64,000 nucleotides of DNA. Origin: Heligmosomoides polygyrus polygyrus. Lineage: Eukaryota > Nematoda > Chromadorea > Rhabditida > Heligmosomidae. Below the pieces are notes generated by a model. The model saw only the letters and a list, made by a program, of their open reading frames with translations, searched no databases and was not told where the DNA came from. Position 1 is the first letter of the stretch. Each line of letters starts with the position of its first letter. The translations under genes were made by a program, and so were the position numbers. Shown piece after piece: positions 35,609 through 48,089 of the stretch. The stretch covers positions 44,809,631 through 44,873,630 of the forward strand of contig OX377206.1 in assembly GCA_947396885.1 (NCBI GenBank), given 5' to 3'.

Positions 35609-37936
35609 GACAGCCTCCGCTGTGGGTGATGCGGCGTACCTCTCTTCGGTTAGGTCACTCCACCGCTCTCGCTGTTAATGATGCGGCGTATCTCAGTTAG
35701 GTTAGATCACTCGACAGCCTCCGCTGTTACCTCTCTTCGGTTAGGTCACTCCACCGCTCTCGCTGTTAATGATGCGGCGTATCTCAGTTAGGTTAGATTA
35801 CTCGACCACCCCCGCTGTGGATGATGCGGCGTATCTCAATTAGGTTAGATCACTCGACCGCCCTCGCTGTGGGTGATGCGGCGTATCTCACTTCGGTTAG
35901 ATCACTCGACAGCCTCCGCTGTGGGTGATGCGGCGTATCTCACTTCTGTTAGGACACTCGACCGCCCCCGCTGTGGATGATGCGGCGTATCTCACTTCGG
36001 TTAGATCACTCGACAGCCTCCGCTGTTACCTCTCTTCGGTTAGGTCACTCCACCGCTCTCGCTGTTAATGATGCGGCGTATCTCAGTTAGGTTAGATCAC
36101 TTGACCACCCCCGCCGTGGATGATGCGGCGTATCTCACTTCGGTTAGATCACTCGACCGCCCCCGTTGTGGATGATGCGACGTACCTCACTTCGGTTAGA
36201 TCACTCCACCGCTCTCGCTGTGAACGATGAGGGGTATCTCAATTAGGTTAGATTACTCGACCACCCCCGCTGTGGATGATGCGGCGTATCTCAATTAGGT
36301 TAGATCACTCGACCACCCCCGCTGTGGATGATGCGGCGTATCTCAATTAGGTTAGATCACTCGACCGCCCTCGCTGTGGGTGATGCGGCGTATCTCACTT
36401 CGGTTAGATCACTCGACAGCCTCCGCTGTGGGTGATGCGGCGTATCTCACTTCTGTTAGGACACTCGACCGCCCTCGCTGTGGGTGATGCGGCGTATCTC
36501 ACTTCGGTTAGATCACTCGACAGCCTCCGCTGTGGGTGATGCGGCGTACCTCTCTTCGGTTAGGTCACTCCACCGCTCTCGCTGTTAATGATGCGGCGTA
36601 TCTCAGTTAGGTTAGATCACTCGACAGCCTCCGCTGTTACCTCTCTTCGGTTAGGTCACTCCACCGCTCTCGCTGTTAATGATGCGGCGTATCTCAGTTA
36701 GGTTAGATTACTCGACCACCCCCGCTGTGGATGATGCGGCGTATCTCAATTAGGTTAGATCACTCGACCGCCCTCGCTGTGGGTGATGCGGCGTATCTCA
36801 CTTCGGTTAGATCACTCGACAGCCTCCGCTGTGGGTGATGCGGCGTATCTCACTTCTGTTAGGACACTCGACCGCCCTCGCTGTGGGTGATGCGGCGTAT
36901 CTCACTTCGGTTAGATCACTCGACAGCCTCCGCTGTGGGTGATGCGGCGTACCTCTCTTCGGTTAGGTCACTCCACCGCTCTCGCTGTTAATGATGCGGC
37001 GTATCTCAGTTAGGTTAGATCACTCGACAGCCTCCGCTGTTACCTCTCTTCGGTTAGGTCACTCCACCGCTCTCGCTGTTAATGATGCGGCGTATCTCTG
37101 TTAGGTTAGATTACTCGACCACCCCCGCTGTGGATGATGCGGCGTATCTCAATTAGGTTAGATCACTCGACCGCCCTCGCTGTGGGTGATGCGGCGTATC
37201 TCACTTCGGTTAGATCACTCGACAGCCTCCGCTGTGGGTGATGCGGCGTATCTCACTTCTGTTAGGACACTCGACCGCCCCCGCTGTGGATGATGCGGCG
37301 TATCTCACTTCGGTTAGATCACTCGACAGCCTCCGCTGTTACCTCTCTTCGGTTAGGTCACTCCACCGCTCTCGCTGTTAATGATGCGGCGTATCTCAAT
37401 TAGGTTAGATCACTCGACCGCCCTCGCTGTGGATGATGCGGCGTATCTCACTTCGGTTAGATCACTCGACAGCCTCCGCTGTGGGTGATGCGGCGTACCT
37501 CATTTAGGTTAGATCACTCGACAGCCTCCGCTGTGGGTGATGCGGCGTATCTCACTTCGGTTAGATCACTCCACCGCTCTCACTGTGGATGATGCGGCGT
37601 ATCTCAGTTAGGTTAGATCACTTGACCACCCCCGCTGTGGATGATGCGGCGTATCTCAATTAGGTTAGATCACTCGACCGCCCTCGCTGTGGGTGATGCG
37701 GCGTATCTCACTTCGGTTAGATCACTCGACAGCCTCCGCTGTGGGTGATGCGGCGTATCTCACTTCGGTTAGGACACTCGACCGCTCTCGCTGTGGATGA
37801 TGCGGCGTATCTCAGTTAGGTTAGATCACTTGACCACCCCCGCTGTGGATGATGCGGCGTATCTCAATTACGTTAGACCCTCGACCGCCCCCGCTGTGGA
37901 TGATGCGGCGTATCTCTCTTCGGTTAGATCACTCCA
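35609..37936 (+). repeat. 2.33-kb block, copy 1 (partner 38,611-40,938)
   Basis: Offset 3,002 bp. Five 39-bp monomers recur at this exact offset (G38 at 35,726, 36,025, 36,636, 37,039 and 37,338), as do GATGAGGGG and the ACGTTAGACCC monomer. Two differences seen: CTCTGTTAGG near 37,099 (CTCAGTTAGG in the partner) and CATTCGACAG near 40,220 in the partner (CACTCGACAG here). Confidence 0.86.
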
Positions 37937-38493
37937 CCACCCCCGCTGTGGATGATACGGCGTACCTCACTTCGGTTAGATCACTCGACAGCCTCCGCTG
38001 TGGGTGATGCGGCGTACCTCATTTACGTTAGATCACTCGACAGCCTCCGCTGTGGGTGATGCGTCGTACCTCTCTTCGGTTAGGTCACTCCACCGCTCTC
38101 GCTGTTAATGATGCGGCGTATCTCAATTAGGTTAGATTACTCGACCACCCCCGCTGTGGATGATGCGGCGTATCTCTCTTCGGTTAGATCACTCCACCAC
38201 CCCCGCTGTGGATGATACGGCGTACCTCACTTCGGTTAGATCACTCGACAGCCTCCGCTGTGGGTGATGCGGCGTACCTCATTTACGTTAGATCACTCGA
38301 CAGCCTCCGCTGTGGGTGATGCGTCGTACCTCTCTTCGGTTAGGTCACTCCACCGCTCTCGCTGTTAATGATGCGGCGTATCTCAATTAGGTTAGATTAC
38401 TCGACCACCACCGCTGTGGATGATGCGGCGTATCTCAATTAGGTTAGATCACTCGACCGCCCTCGCTGTGGATGATGCGGCGTATCTCAGTTA
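36216..38493 (+). repeat. 2.28-kb block, partner 43,753-46,030
   Basis: Offset 7,537 bp. Shared markers are GATGAGGGG (36,226 and 43,763), three 39-bp monomers, ACGTTAGACCC (37,871 and 45,408), two copies of a 260-bp 5-mer with TGATACGG, and ACCACCACCG (38,404 and 45,941). This range overlaps the 3,002-bp block and probably lies closest to the ancestral segment of domain III, because it holds features of all later copies. Confidence 0.83.
37880..38399 (+). repeat. 260-bp 5-mer HOR, two tandem copies
   Basis: Five monomers (TCTTCGG with CCACCACCC; TACCTCACTTCGG after TGATACGG; ATTTACG; TCTTCGG after GATGCGTCG; AATTAGG) repeat at 260 bp, with ACTCCACCAC at 37,931 and 38,191. The same 5-mer pair recurs near 45.4-46.0 and 46.5-47.0 kb. 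Edges are approximate. Confidence 0.75.
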
Positions 38494-38610
38494 GGTTAGA
38501 TCACTTGACCACCCCCGCTGTGGATGATGCGGCGTATCTCAATTAGGTTAGATCACTCGACCGCCCTCGCTGTGGATGATGCGGCGTATCTCACTTCGGT
38601 TAGATCATCC

Positions 38611-40938
38611 GACAGCCTCCGCTGTGGGTGATGCGGCGTACCTCTCTTCGGTTAGGTCACTCCACCGCTCTCGCTGTTAATGATGCGGCGTATCTCAGTT
38701 AGGTTAGATCACTCGACAGCCTCCGCTGTTACCTCTCTTCGGTTAGGTCACTCCACCGCTCTCGCTGTTAATGATGCGGCGTATCTCAGTTAGGTTAGAT
38801 TACTCGACCACCCCCGCTGTGGATGATGCGGCGTATCTCAATTAGGTTAGATCACTCGACCGCCCTCGCTGTGGGTGATGCGGCGTATCTCACTTCGGTT
38901 AGATCACTCGACAGCCTCCGCTGTGGGTGATGCGGCGTATCTCACTTCTGTTAGGACACTCGACCGCCCCCGCTGTGGATGATGCGGCGTATCTCACTTC
39001 GGTTAGATCACTCGACAGCCTCCGCTGTTACCTCTCTTCGGTTAGGTCACTCCACCGCTCTCGCTGTTAATGATGCGGCGTATCTCAGTTAGGTTAGATC
39101 ACTTGACCACCCCCGCCGTGGATGATGCGGCGTATCTCACTTCGGTTAGATCACTCGACCGCCCCCGTTGTGGATGATGCGACGTACCTCACTTCGGTTA
39201 GATCACTCCACCGCTCTCGCTGTGAACGATGAGGGGTATCTCAATTAGGTTAGATTACTCGACCACCCCCGCTGTGGATGATGCGGCGTATCTCAATTAG
39301 GTTAGATCACTCGACCACCCCCGCTGTGGATGATGCGGCGTATCTCAATTAGGTTAGATCACTCGACCGCCCTCGCTGTGGGTGATGCGGCGTATCTCAC
39401 TTCGGTTAGATCACTCGACAGCCTCCGCTGTGGGTGATGCGGCGTATCTCACTTCTGTTAGGACACTCGACCGCCCTCGCTGTGGGTGATGCGGCGTATC
39501 TCACTTCGGTTAGATCACTCGACAGCCTCCGCTGTGGGTGATGCGGCGTACCTCTCTTCGGTTAGGTCACTCCACCGCTCTCGCTGTTAATGATGCGGCG
39601 TATCTCAGTTAGGTTAGATCACTCGACAGCCTCCGCTGTTACCTCTCTTCGGTTAGGTCACTCCACCGCTCTCGCTGTTAATGATGCGGCGTATCTCAGT
39701 TAGGTTAGATTACTCGACCACCCCCGCTGTGGATGATGCGGCGTATCTCAATTAGGTTAGATCACTCGACCGCCCTCGCTGTGGGTGATGCGGCGTATCT
39801 CACTTCGGTTAGATCACTCGACAGCCTCCGCTGTGGGTGATGCGGCGTATCTCACTTCTGTTAGGACACTCGACCGCCCTCGCTGTGGGTGATGCGGCGT
39901 ATCTCACTTCGGTTAGATCACTCGACAGCCTCCGCTGTGGGTGATGCGGCGTACCTCTCTTCGGTTAGGTCACTCCACCGCTCTCGCTGTTAATGATGCG
40001 GCGTATCTCAGTTAGGTTAGATCACTCGACAGCCTCCGCTGTTACCTCTCTTCGGTTAGGTCACTCCACCGCTCTCGCTGTTAATGATGCGGCGTATCTC
40101 AGTTAGGTTAGATTACTCGACCACCCCCGCTGTGGATGATGCGGCGTATCTCAATTAGGTTAGATCACTCGACCGCCCTCGCTGTGGGTGATGCGGCGTA
40201 TCTCACTTCGGTTAGATCATTCGACAGCCTCCGCTGTGGGTGATGCGGCGTATCTCACTTCTGTTAGGACACTCGACCGCCCCCGCTGTGGATGATGCGG
40301 CGTATCTCACTTCGGTTAGATCACTCGACAGCCTCCGCTGTTACCTCTCTTCGGTTAGGTCACTCCACCGCTCTCGCTGTTAATGATGCGGCGTATCTCA
40401 ATTAGGTTAGATCACTCGACCGCCCTCGCTGTGGATGATGCGGCGTATCTCACTTCGGTTAGATCACTCGACAGCCTCCGCTGTGGGTGATGCGGCGTAC
40501 CTCATTTAGGTTAGATCACTCGACAGCCTCCGCTGTGGGTGATGCGGCGTATCTCACTTCGGTTAGATCACTCCACCGCTCTCACTGTGGATGATGCGGC
40601 GTATCTCAGTTAGGTTAGATCACTTGACCACCCCCGCTGTGGATGATGCGGCGTATCTCAATTAGGTTAGATCACTCGACCGCCCTCGCTGTGGGTGATG
40701 CGGCGTATCTCACTTCGGTTAGATCACTCGACAGCCTCCGCTGTGGGTGATGCGGCGTATCTCACTTCGGTTAGGACACTCGACCGCTCTCGCTGTGGAT
40801 GATGCGGCGTATCTCAGTTAGGTTAGATCACTTGACCACCCCCGCTGTGGATGATGCGGCGTATCTCAATTACGTTAGACCCTCGACCGCCCCCGCTGTG
40901 GATGATGCGGCGTATCTCTCTTCGGTTAGATCACTCGA
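38611..40938 (+). repeat. 2.33-kb block, copy 2
   Basis: Partner of 35,609-37,936. Its CATTCGACAG variant near 40,218 is shared with 42,141, so the right half of this copy, not copy 1, seeded the next block. Confidence 0.84.
39240..40937 (+). repeat. About 1.7-kb block, partner 41,163-42,860
   Basis: Offset 1,923 bp, equal to 37 monomers shortened by one base net of 39-bp units and the 51-bp monomer. 39-bp monomers at 39,638, 40,041 and 40,340 align with 41,561, 41,964 and 42,263; CATTCG and ACGTTAGACCC also align. The left edge is uncertain because 41,158 has a 39-bp monomer with no match at 39,235. Confidence 0.74.
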
Positions 40939-43752
40939 CAGCCTCCGCTGTGGGTGATGCGGCGTACCTCTCTTCGGTTAGGTCACTCCACCGCTCTCGC
41001 TGTGGGTGATGCGGCGTATCTCACTTCGGTTAGATCACTCGACAGCCTCCGCTGTGGGTGATGCGGCGTACCTCTCTTCGGTTAGGTCACTCCACCGCTC
41101 TCGCTGTTAATGATGCGGCGTATCTCAGTTAGGTTAGATCACTCGACAGCCTCCGCTGTTACCTCTCTTCGGTTAGGTCACTCCACCGCTCTCGCTGTTA
41201 ATGATGCGGCGTATCTCAGTTAGGTTAGATTACTCGACCACCCCCGCTGTGGATGATGCGGCGTATCTCAATTAGGTTAGATCACTCGACCGCCCTCGCT
41301 GTGGGTGATGCGGCGTATCTCACTTCGGTTAGATCACTCGACAGCCTCCGCTGTGGGTGATGCGGCGTACCTCTCTTCGGTTAGGTCACTCCACCGCTCT
41401 CGCTGTGGGTGATGCGGCGTATCTCACTTCGGTTAGATCACTCGACAGCCTCCGCTGTGGGTGATGCGGCGTACCTCTCTTCGGTTAGGTCACTCCACCG
41501 CTCTCGCTGTTAATGATGCGGCGTATCTCAGTTAGGTTAGATCACTCGACAGCCTCCGCTGTTACCTCTCTTCGGTTAGGTCACTCCACCGCTCTCGCTG
41601 TTAATGATGCGGCGTATCTCAGTTAGGTTAGATTACTCGACCACCCCCGCTGTGGATGATGCGGCGTATCTCAATTAGGTTAGATCACTCGACCGCCCTC
41701 GCTGTGGGTGATGCGGCGTATCTCACTTCGGTTAGATCACTCGACAGCCTCCGCTGTGGGTGATGCGGCGTATCTCACTTCTGTTAGGACACTCGACCGC
41801 CCTCGCTGTGGGTGATGCGGCGTATCTCACTTCGGTTAGATCACTCGACAGCCTCCGCTGTGGGTGATGCGGCGTACCTCTCTTCGGTTAGGTCACTCCA
41901 CCGCTCTCGCTGTTAATGATGCGGCGTATCTCAGTTAGGTTAGATCACTCGACAGCCTCCGCTGTTACCTCTCTTCGGTTAGGTCACTCCACCGCTCTCG
42001 CTGTTAATGATGCGGCGTATCTCAGTTAGGTTAGATTACTCGACCACCCCCGCTGTGGATGATGCGGCGTATCTCAATTAGGTTAGATCACTCGACCGCC
42101 CTCGCTGTGGGTGATGCGGCGTATCTCACTTCGGTTAGATCATTCGACAGCCTCCGCTGTGGGTGATGCGGCGTATCTCACTTCTGTTAGGACACTCGAC
42201 CGCCCCCGCTGTGGATGATGCGGCGTATCTCACTTCGGTTAGATCACTCGACAGCCTCCGCTGTTACCTCTCTTCGGTTAGGTCACTCCACCGCTCTCGC
42301 TGTTAATGATGCGGCGTATCTCAATTAGGTTAGATCACTCGACCGCCCTCGCTGTGGATGATGCGGCGTATCTCACTTCGGTTAGATCACTCGACAGCCT
42401 CCGCTGTGGGTGATGCGGCGTACCTCATTTAGGTTAGATCACTCGACAGCCTCCGCTGTGGGTGATGCGGCGTATCTCACTTCGGTTAGATCACTCCACC
42501 GCTCTCACTGTGGATGATGCGGCGTATCTCAGTTAGGTTAGATCACTTGACCACCCCCGCTGTGGATGATGCGGCGTATCTCAATTAGGTTAGATCACTC
42601 GACCGCCCTCGCTGTGGGTGATGCGGCGTATCTCACTTCGGTTAGATCACTCGACAGCCTCCGCTGTGGGTGATGCGGCGTATCTCACTTCGGTTAGGAC
42701 ACTCGACCGCTCTCGCTGTGGATGATGCGGCGTATCTCAGTTAGGTTAGATCACTTGACCACCCCCGCTGTGGATGATGCGGCGTATCTCAATTACGTTA
42801 GACCCTCGACCGCCCCCGCTGTGGATGATGCGGCGTATCTCTCTTCGGTTAGATCACTCCACCACCCCCGCTGTGGATGATACGGCGTACCTCACTTCGG
42901 TTAGATCACTCGACAGCCTCCGCTGTGGGTGATGCGGCGTACCTCATTTAGGTTAGATCACTCGACAGCCTCCGCTGTGGGTGATGCGGCGTATCTCACT
43001 TCGGTTAGATCACTCCACCGCTCTCACTGTGGATGATGCGGCGTATCTCAATTAGGTTAGATTACTCGACCACCCCCGCTGTGGATGATGCGGCGTATCT
43101 CTCTTCGGTTAGATCACTCCACCACCCCCGCTGTGGATGATACGGCGTACCTCACTTCGGTTAGATCACTCGACAGCCTCCGCTGTGGGTGATGCGGCGT
43201 ACCTCATTTACGTTAGATCACTCGACAGCCTCCGCTGTGGGTGATGCGTCGTACCTCTCTTCGGTTAGGTCACTCCACCGCTCTCGCTGTTAATGATGCG
43301 GCGTATCTCAATTAGGTTAGATTACTCGACCACCACCGCTGTGGATGATGCGGCGTATCTCAATTAGGTTAGATCACTCGACCGCCCTCGCTGTGGATGA
43401 TGCGGCGTATCTCAGTTAGGTTAGATCACTTGACCACCCCCGCTGTGGATGATGCGGCGTATCTCAATTAGGTTAGATCACTCGACCGCCCTCGCTGTGG
43501 ATGATGCGGCGTATCTCACTTCGGTTAGATCATCCGACAGCCTCCGCTGTGGGTGATGCGTCGTACCTCTCTTCGGTTAGGTCACTCCACCGCTCTCGCT
43601 GTTAATGATGCGGCGTATCTCAATTAGGTTAGATTACTCGACCACCCCCGCTGTGGATGATGCGGCGTATCTCAATTAGGTTAGATCACTCGACCGCCCT
43701 CGCTGTGGGTGATGCGGCGTATCTCACTTCGGTTAGATCACTCGACAGCCTC

Positions 43753-46030
43753 CGCTGTGAACGATGAGGGGTATCTCAATTAGGTTAGATTACTCGACCA
43801 CCCCCGCTGTGGATGATGCGGCGTATCTCAATTAGGTTAGATCACTCGACCACCCCCGCTGTGGATGATGCGGCGTATCTCAATTAGGTTAGATCACTCG
43901 ACCGCCCTCGCTGTGGGTGATGCGGCGTATCTCACTTCGGTTAGATCACTCGACAGCCTCCGCTGTGGGTGATGCGGCGTATCTCACTTCTGTTAGGACA
44001 CTCGACCGCCCTCGCTGTGGGTGATGCGGCGTATCTCACTTCGGTTAGATCACTCGACAGCCTCCGCTGTGGGTGATGCGGCGTACCTCTCTTCGGTTAG
44101 GTCACTCCACCGCTCTCGCTGTTAATGATGCGGCGTATCTCAGTTAGGTTAGATCACTCGACAGCCTCCGCTGTTACCTCTCTTCGGTTAGGTCACTCCA
44201 CCGCTCTCGCTGTTAATGATGCGGCGTATCTCAGTTAGGTTAGATTACTCGACCACCCCCGCTGTGGATGATGCGGCGTATCTCAATTAGGTTAGATCAC
44301 TCGACCGCCCTCGCTGTGGGTGATGCGGCGTATCTCACTTCGGTTAGATCACTCGACAGCCTCCGCTGTGGGTGATGCGGCGTATCTCACTTCTGTTAGG
44401 ACACTCGACCGCCCTCGCTGTGGGTGATGCGGCGTATCTCACTTCGGTTAGATCACTCGACAGCCTCCGCTGTGGGTGATGCGGCGTACCTCTCTTCGGT
44501 TAGGTCACTCCACCGCTCTCGCTGTTAATGATGCGGCGTATCTCAGTTAGGTTAGATCACTCGACAGCCTCCGCTGTTACCTCTCTTCGGTTAGGTCACT
44601 CCACCGCTCTCGCTGTTAATGATGCGGCGTATCTCAGTTAGGTTAGATTACTCGACCACCCCCGCTGTGGATGATGCGGCGTATCTCAATTAGGTTAGAT
44701 CACTCGACCGCCCTCGCTGTGGGTGATGCGGCGTATCTCACTTCGGTTAGATCACTCGACAGCCTCCGCTGTGGGTGATGCGGCGTATCTCACTTCTGTT
44801 AGGACACTCGACCGCCCCCGCTGTGGATGATGCGGCGTATCTCACTTCGGTTAGATCACTCGACAGCCTCCGCTGTTACCTCTCTTCGGTTAGGTCACTC
44901 CACCGCTCTCGCTGTTAATGATGCGGCGTATCTCAATTAGGTTAGATCACTCGACCGCCCTCGCTGTGGATGATGCGGCGTATCTCACTTCGGTTAGATC
45001 ACTCGACAGCCTCCGCTGTGGGTGATGCGGCGTACCTCATTTAGGTTAGATCACTCGACAGCCTCCGCTGTGGGTGATGCGGCGTATCTCACTTCGGTTA
45101 GATCACTCCACCGCTCTCACTGTGGATGATGCGGCGTATCTCAGTTAGGTTAGATCACTTGACCACCCCCGCTGTGGATGATGCGGCGTATCTCAATTAG
45201 GTTAGATCACTCGACCGCCCTCGCTGTGGGTGATGCGGCGTATCTCACTTCGGTTAGATCACTCGACAGCCTCCGCTGTGGGTGATGCGGCGTATCTCAC
45301 TTCGGTTAGGACACTCGACCGCTCTCGCTGTGGATGATGCGGCGTATCTCAGTTAGGTTAGATCACTTGACCACCCCCGCTGTGGATGATGCGGCGTATC
45401 TCAATTACGTTAGACCCTCGACCGCCCCCGCTGTGGATGATGCGGCGTATCTCTCTTCGGTTAGATCACTCCACCACCCCCGCTGTGGATGATACGGCGT
45501 ACCTCACTTCGGTTAGATCACTCGACAGCCTCCGCTGTGGGTGATGCGGCGTACCTCATTTACGTTAGATCACTCGACAGCCTCCGCTGTGGGTGATGCG
45601 TCGTACCTCTCTTCGGTTAGGTCACTCCACCGCTCTCGCTGTTAATGATGCGGCGTATCTCAATTAGGTTAGATTACTCGACCACCCCCGCTGTGGATGA
45701 TGCGGCGTATCTCTCTTCGGTTAGATCACTCCACCACCCCCGCTGTGGATGATACGGCGTACCTCACTTCGGTTAGATCACTCGACAGCCTCCGCTGTGG
45801 GTGATGCGGCGTACCTCATTTACGTTAGATCACTCGACAGCCTCCGCTGTGGGTGATGCGTCGTACCTCTCTTCGGTTAGGTCACTCCACCGCTCTCGCT
45901 GTTAATGATGCGGCGTATCTCAATTAGGTTAGATTACTCGACCACCACCGCTGTGGATGATGCGGCGTATCTCAATTAGGTTAGATCACTCGACCGCCCT
46001 CGCTGTGGATGATGCGGCGTATCTCAGTTA
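43753..46030 (+). repeat. 2.28-kb block, copy 2
   Basis: Partner of 36,216-38,493. The left edge is a chimeric monomer, GACAGCCTCCGCTG joined to TGAACGATGAGGGG at about 43,753, where the other two copies have ACCGCTCTCGCTG before TGAACG. This marks the exchange point inside a monomer. Confidence 0.83.
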
Positions 46031-46210
46031 CGTTAGATCACTCGACCGCCCCCGCTGTGGATGATGCGGCGTATCTCACTTCGGTTAGATCACTCGACAG
46101 CCTCCGCTGTGGGTGATGCGGCGTACCTCTCTTCGGTTAGGTCACTCCACCGCTCTCGCTGTTAATGATGCGGCGTATCTCAGTTAGGTTAGATCACTTG
46201 ACCACCCCCG
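45120..46210 (+). repeat. 1,091-bp 21-mer HOR, copy 1
   Basis: Twenty 52-bp monomers plus one 51-bp monomer repeat directly. ACGTTAGACCC recurs from 45,408 to 46,499 and ATCTCAGTTACG from 46,021 to 47,112. No difference was seen. Identity spans 45,120-46,234 against 46,211-47,325. Confidence 0.84.
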
Positions 46211-47325
46211 CTGTGGATGATGCGGCGTATCTCAGTTAGGTTAGATCACTTGACCACCCCCGCTGTGGATGATGCGGCGTATCTCAATTAGGTTAGATCA
46301 CTCGACCGCCCTCGCTGTGGGTGATGCGGCGTATCTCACTTCGGTTAGATCACTCGACAGCCTCCGCTGTGGGTGATGCGGCGTATCTCACTTCGGTTAG
46401 GACACTCGACCGCTCTCGCTGTGGATGATGCGGCGTATCTCAGTTAGGTTAGATCACTTGACCACCCCCGCTGTGGATGATGCGGCGTATCTCAATTACG
46501 TTAGACCCTCGACCGCCCCCGCTGTGGATGATGCGGCGTATCTCTCTTCGGTTAGATCACTCCACCACCCCCGCTGTGGATGATACGGCGTACCTCACTT
46601 CGGTTAGATCACTCGACAGCCTCCGCTGTGGGTGATGCGGCGTACCTCATTTACGTTAGATCACTCGACAGCCTCCGCTGTGGGTGATGCGTCGTACCTC
46701 TCTTCGGTTAGGTCACTCCACCGCTCTCGCTGTTAATGATGCGGCGTATCTCAATTAGGTTAGATTACTCGACCACCCCCGCTGTGGATGATGCGGCGTA
46801 TCTCTCTTCGGTTAGATCACTCCACCACCCCCGCTGTGGATGATACGGCGTACCTCACTTCGGTTAGATCACTCGACAGCCTCCGCTGTGGGTGATGCGG
46901 CGTACCTCATTTACGTTAGATCACTCGACAGCCTCCGCTGTGGGTGATGCGTCGTACCTCTCTTCGGTTAGGTCACTCCACCGCTCTCGCTGTTAATGAT
47001 GCGGCGTATCTCAATTAGGTTAGATTACTCGACCACCACCGCTGTGGATGATGCGGCGTATCTCAATTAGGTTAGATCACTCGACCGCCCTCGCTGTGGA
47101 TGATGCGGCGTATCTCAGTTACGTTAGATCACTCGACCGCCCCCGCTGTGGATGATGCGGCGTATCTCACTTCGGTTAGATCACTCGACAGCCTCCGCTG
47201 TGGGTGATGCGGCGTACCTCTCTTCGGTTAGGTCACTCCACCGCTCTCGCTGTTAATGATGCGGCGTATCTCAGTTAGGTTAGATCACTTGACCACCCCC
47301 GCTGTGGATGATGCGGCGTATCTCA
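46211..47325 (+). repeat. 1,091-bp 21-mer HOR, copy 2
   Basis: Second tandem copy, ending at 47,325 where CTCAATTAAG replaces CTCAGTTAGG. After it the indel-bearing monomers of domain III stop. Confidence 0.82.
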
Positions 47326-47903
47326 ATTAAGTTAGATCACTCGACCGCCCTCGCTGTCGATGATGCGGCGTATCTCAATTACGTTAGATCACTCGACCGC
47401 CCCCGTTGTGGATGATGCGACGTACCTCACTTCGGTTAGATCACTCCACCGCTCTCGCTGTGAACGATGCGGCGTATCTCAATTAGGTTAGATTACTCGA
47501 CCACCCCCGCTGTGGATGATGCGGCGTATCTCAATTAGGTTAGATCACTCGACCGCCCTCGCTGTGGATGATGCGGCGTATCTCACTTCGGTTAGATCAC
47601 TCGACAGCCTCCGCTGTGGGTGATGCGGCGTACCTCTCTTCGGTTAGGTCACTCCACCCCTCTCGCTGTTAATGATGCGGCGAATCTCAGTTAGGTTAGA
47701 TCACTTGACCACCCCCGCCGTGGATGATGCGGCGTATCTCACTTCGGTTAGATCACTCCACCGCTCTCACTGTTAATGATGCGGCGTATCTCAGTTAGGT
47801 TAGATCACTTGTCCACCCCCGCCGTGGATGATGCGGCGTATCTCTCTTCGGTTAGATCACTCGACCGCCCCTGCTGTGGATGATGCGGCGTATCTCACTT
47901 CGG

Positions 47904-47917
47904 TTAGTACTCTCCAC
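47904..47917 (+). repeat. Monomer with clustered substitutions
   Basis: GGTTAGTACTCTCC stands where GGTTAGATCACTCC is expected: three changes within four bases with length unchanged. It is followed by CGCACCCGC, another private change, in the same monomer. Confidence 0.75.
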
Positions 47918-48089
47918 CGCACCCGCTGTGGATGATGCGGCGTATCTCAATTAGGTTAGATTACTCGACCACCCCCGCTGTGGATGATGCGGCGTATCTC
48001 AATTAGGTTAGATCACTCGACCGCCCTCGCTGTGGATGATGCGGCGTATCTCACTTCGGTTAGATCACTCGACAGCCTCCGCTGTGGGT

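Larger units (their letters stand above)
35689..44876 (+). repeat. 39-bp truncated monomers, 17 copies
   Basis: Each lacks exactly positions 40-52 (13 bp), so CTGT joins directly to the next monomer's TACCTC, giving CCGCTGTTACCTC. Position 38 of the copies falls at 35,726, 36,025, 36,636, 37,039, 37,338, 38,728, 39,027, 39,638, 40,041, 40,340, 41,158, 41,561, 41,964, 42,263, 44,173, 44,576 and 44,875. Spacings are only 299, 403, 611, 818 and the gaps between blocks, so one deletion was spread by block duplication. The variant was not seen outside this span. Confidence 0.92.
35540..47325 (+). repeat. Array domain III
   Basis: This domain is marked by the 39-bp truncated monomer, by TTCTGTTAGGACAC monomers, by GATGAGGGGTATC (36,226, 39,228 and 43,763) and by a 51-bp ACGTTAGACCCTCG monomer (37,871, 40,873, 42,796, 45,408 and 46,499). 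It is a mosaic of overlapping copies of one ancestral segment, with pairwise offsets of 3,002, 1,923, 2,612, 4,535, 7,537 and 1,091 bp. GTGAACGATG is nearly absent except in the GAGGGG variant. The left edge is the first TTCTGTTAGG; the right edge is the end of the last 1,091-bp block. Confidence 0.82.

Noticed and set aside
35689..44876. Internal 13-bp subrepeat suggested by the 13-bp deletion (52 = 4 x 13)
   Set aside because: Splitting the monomer into four 13-bp quarters gives almost no matching positions between quarters.
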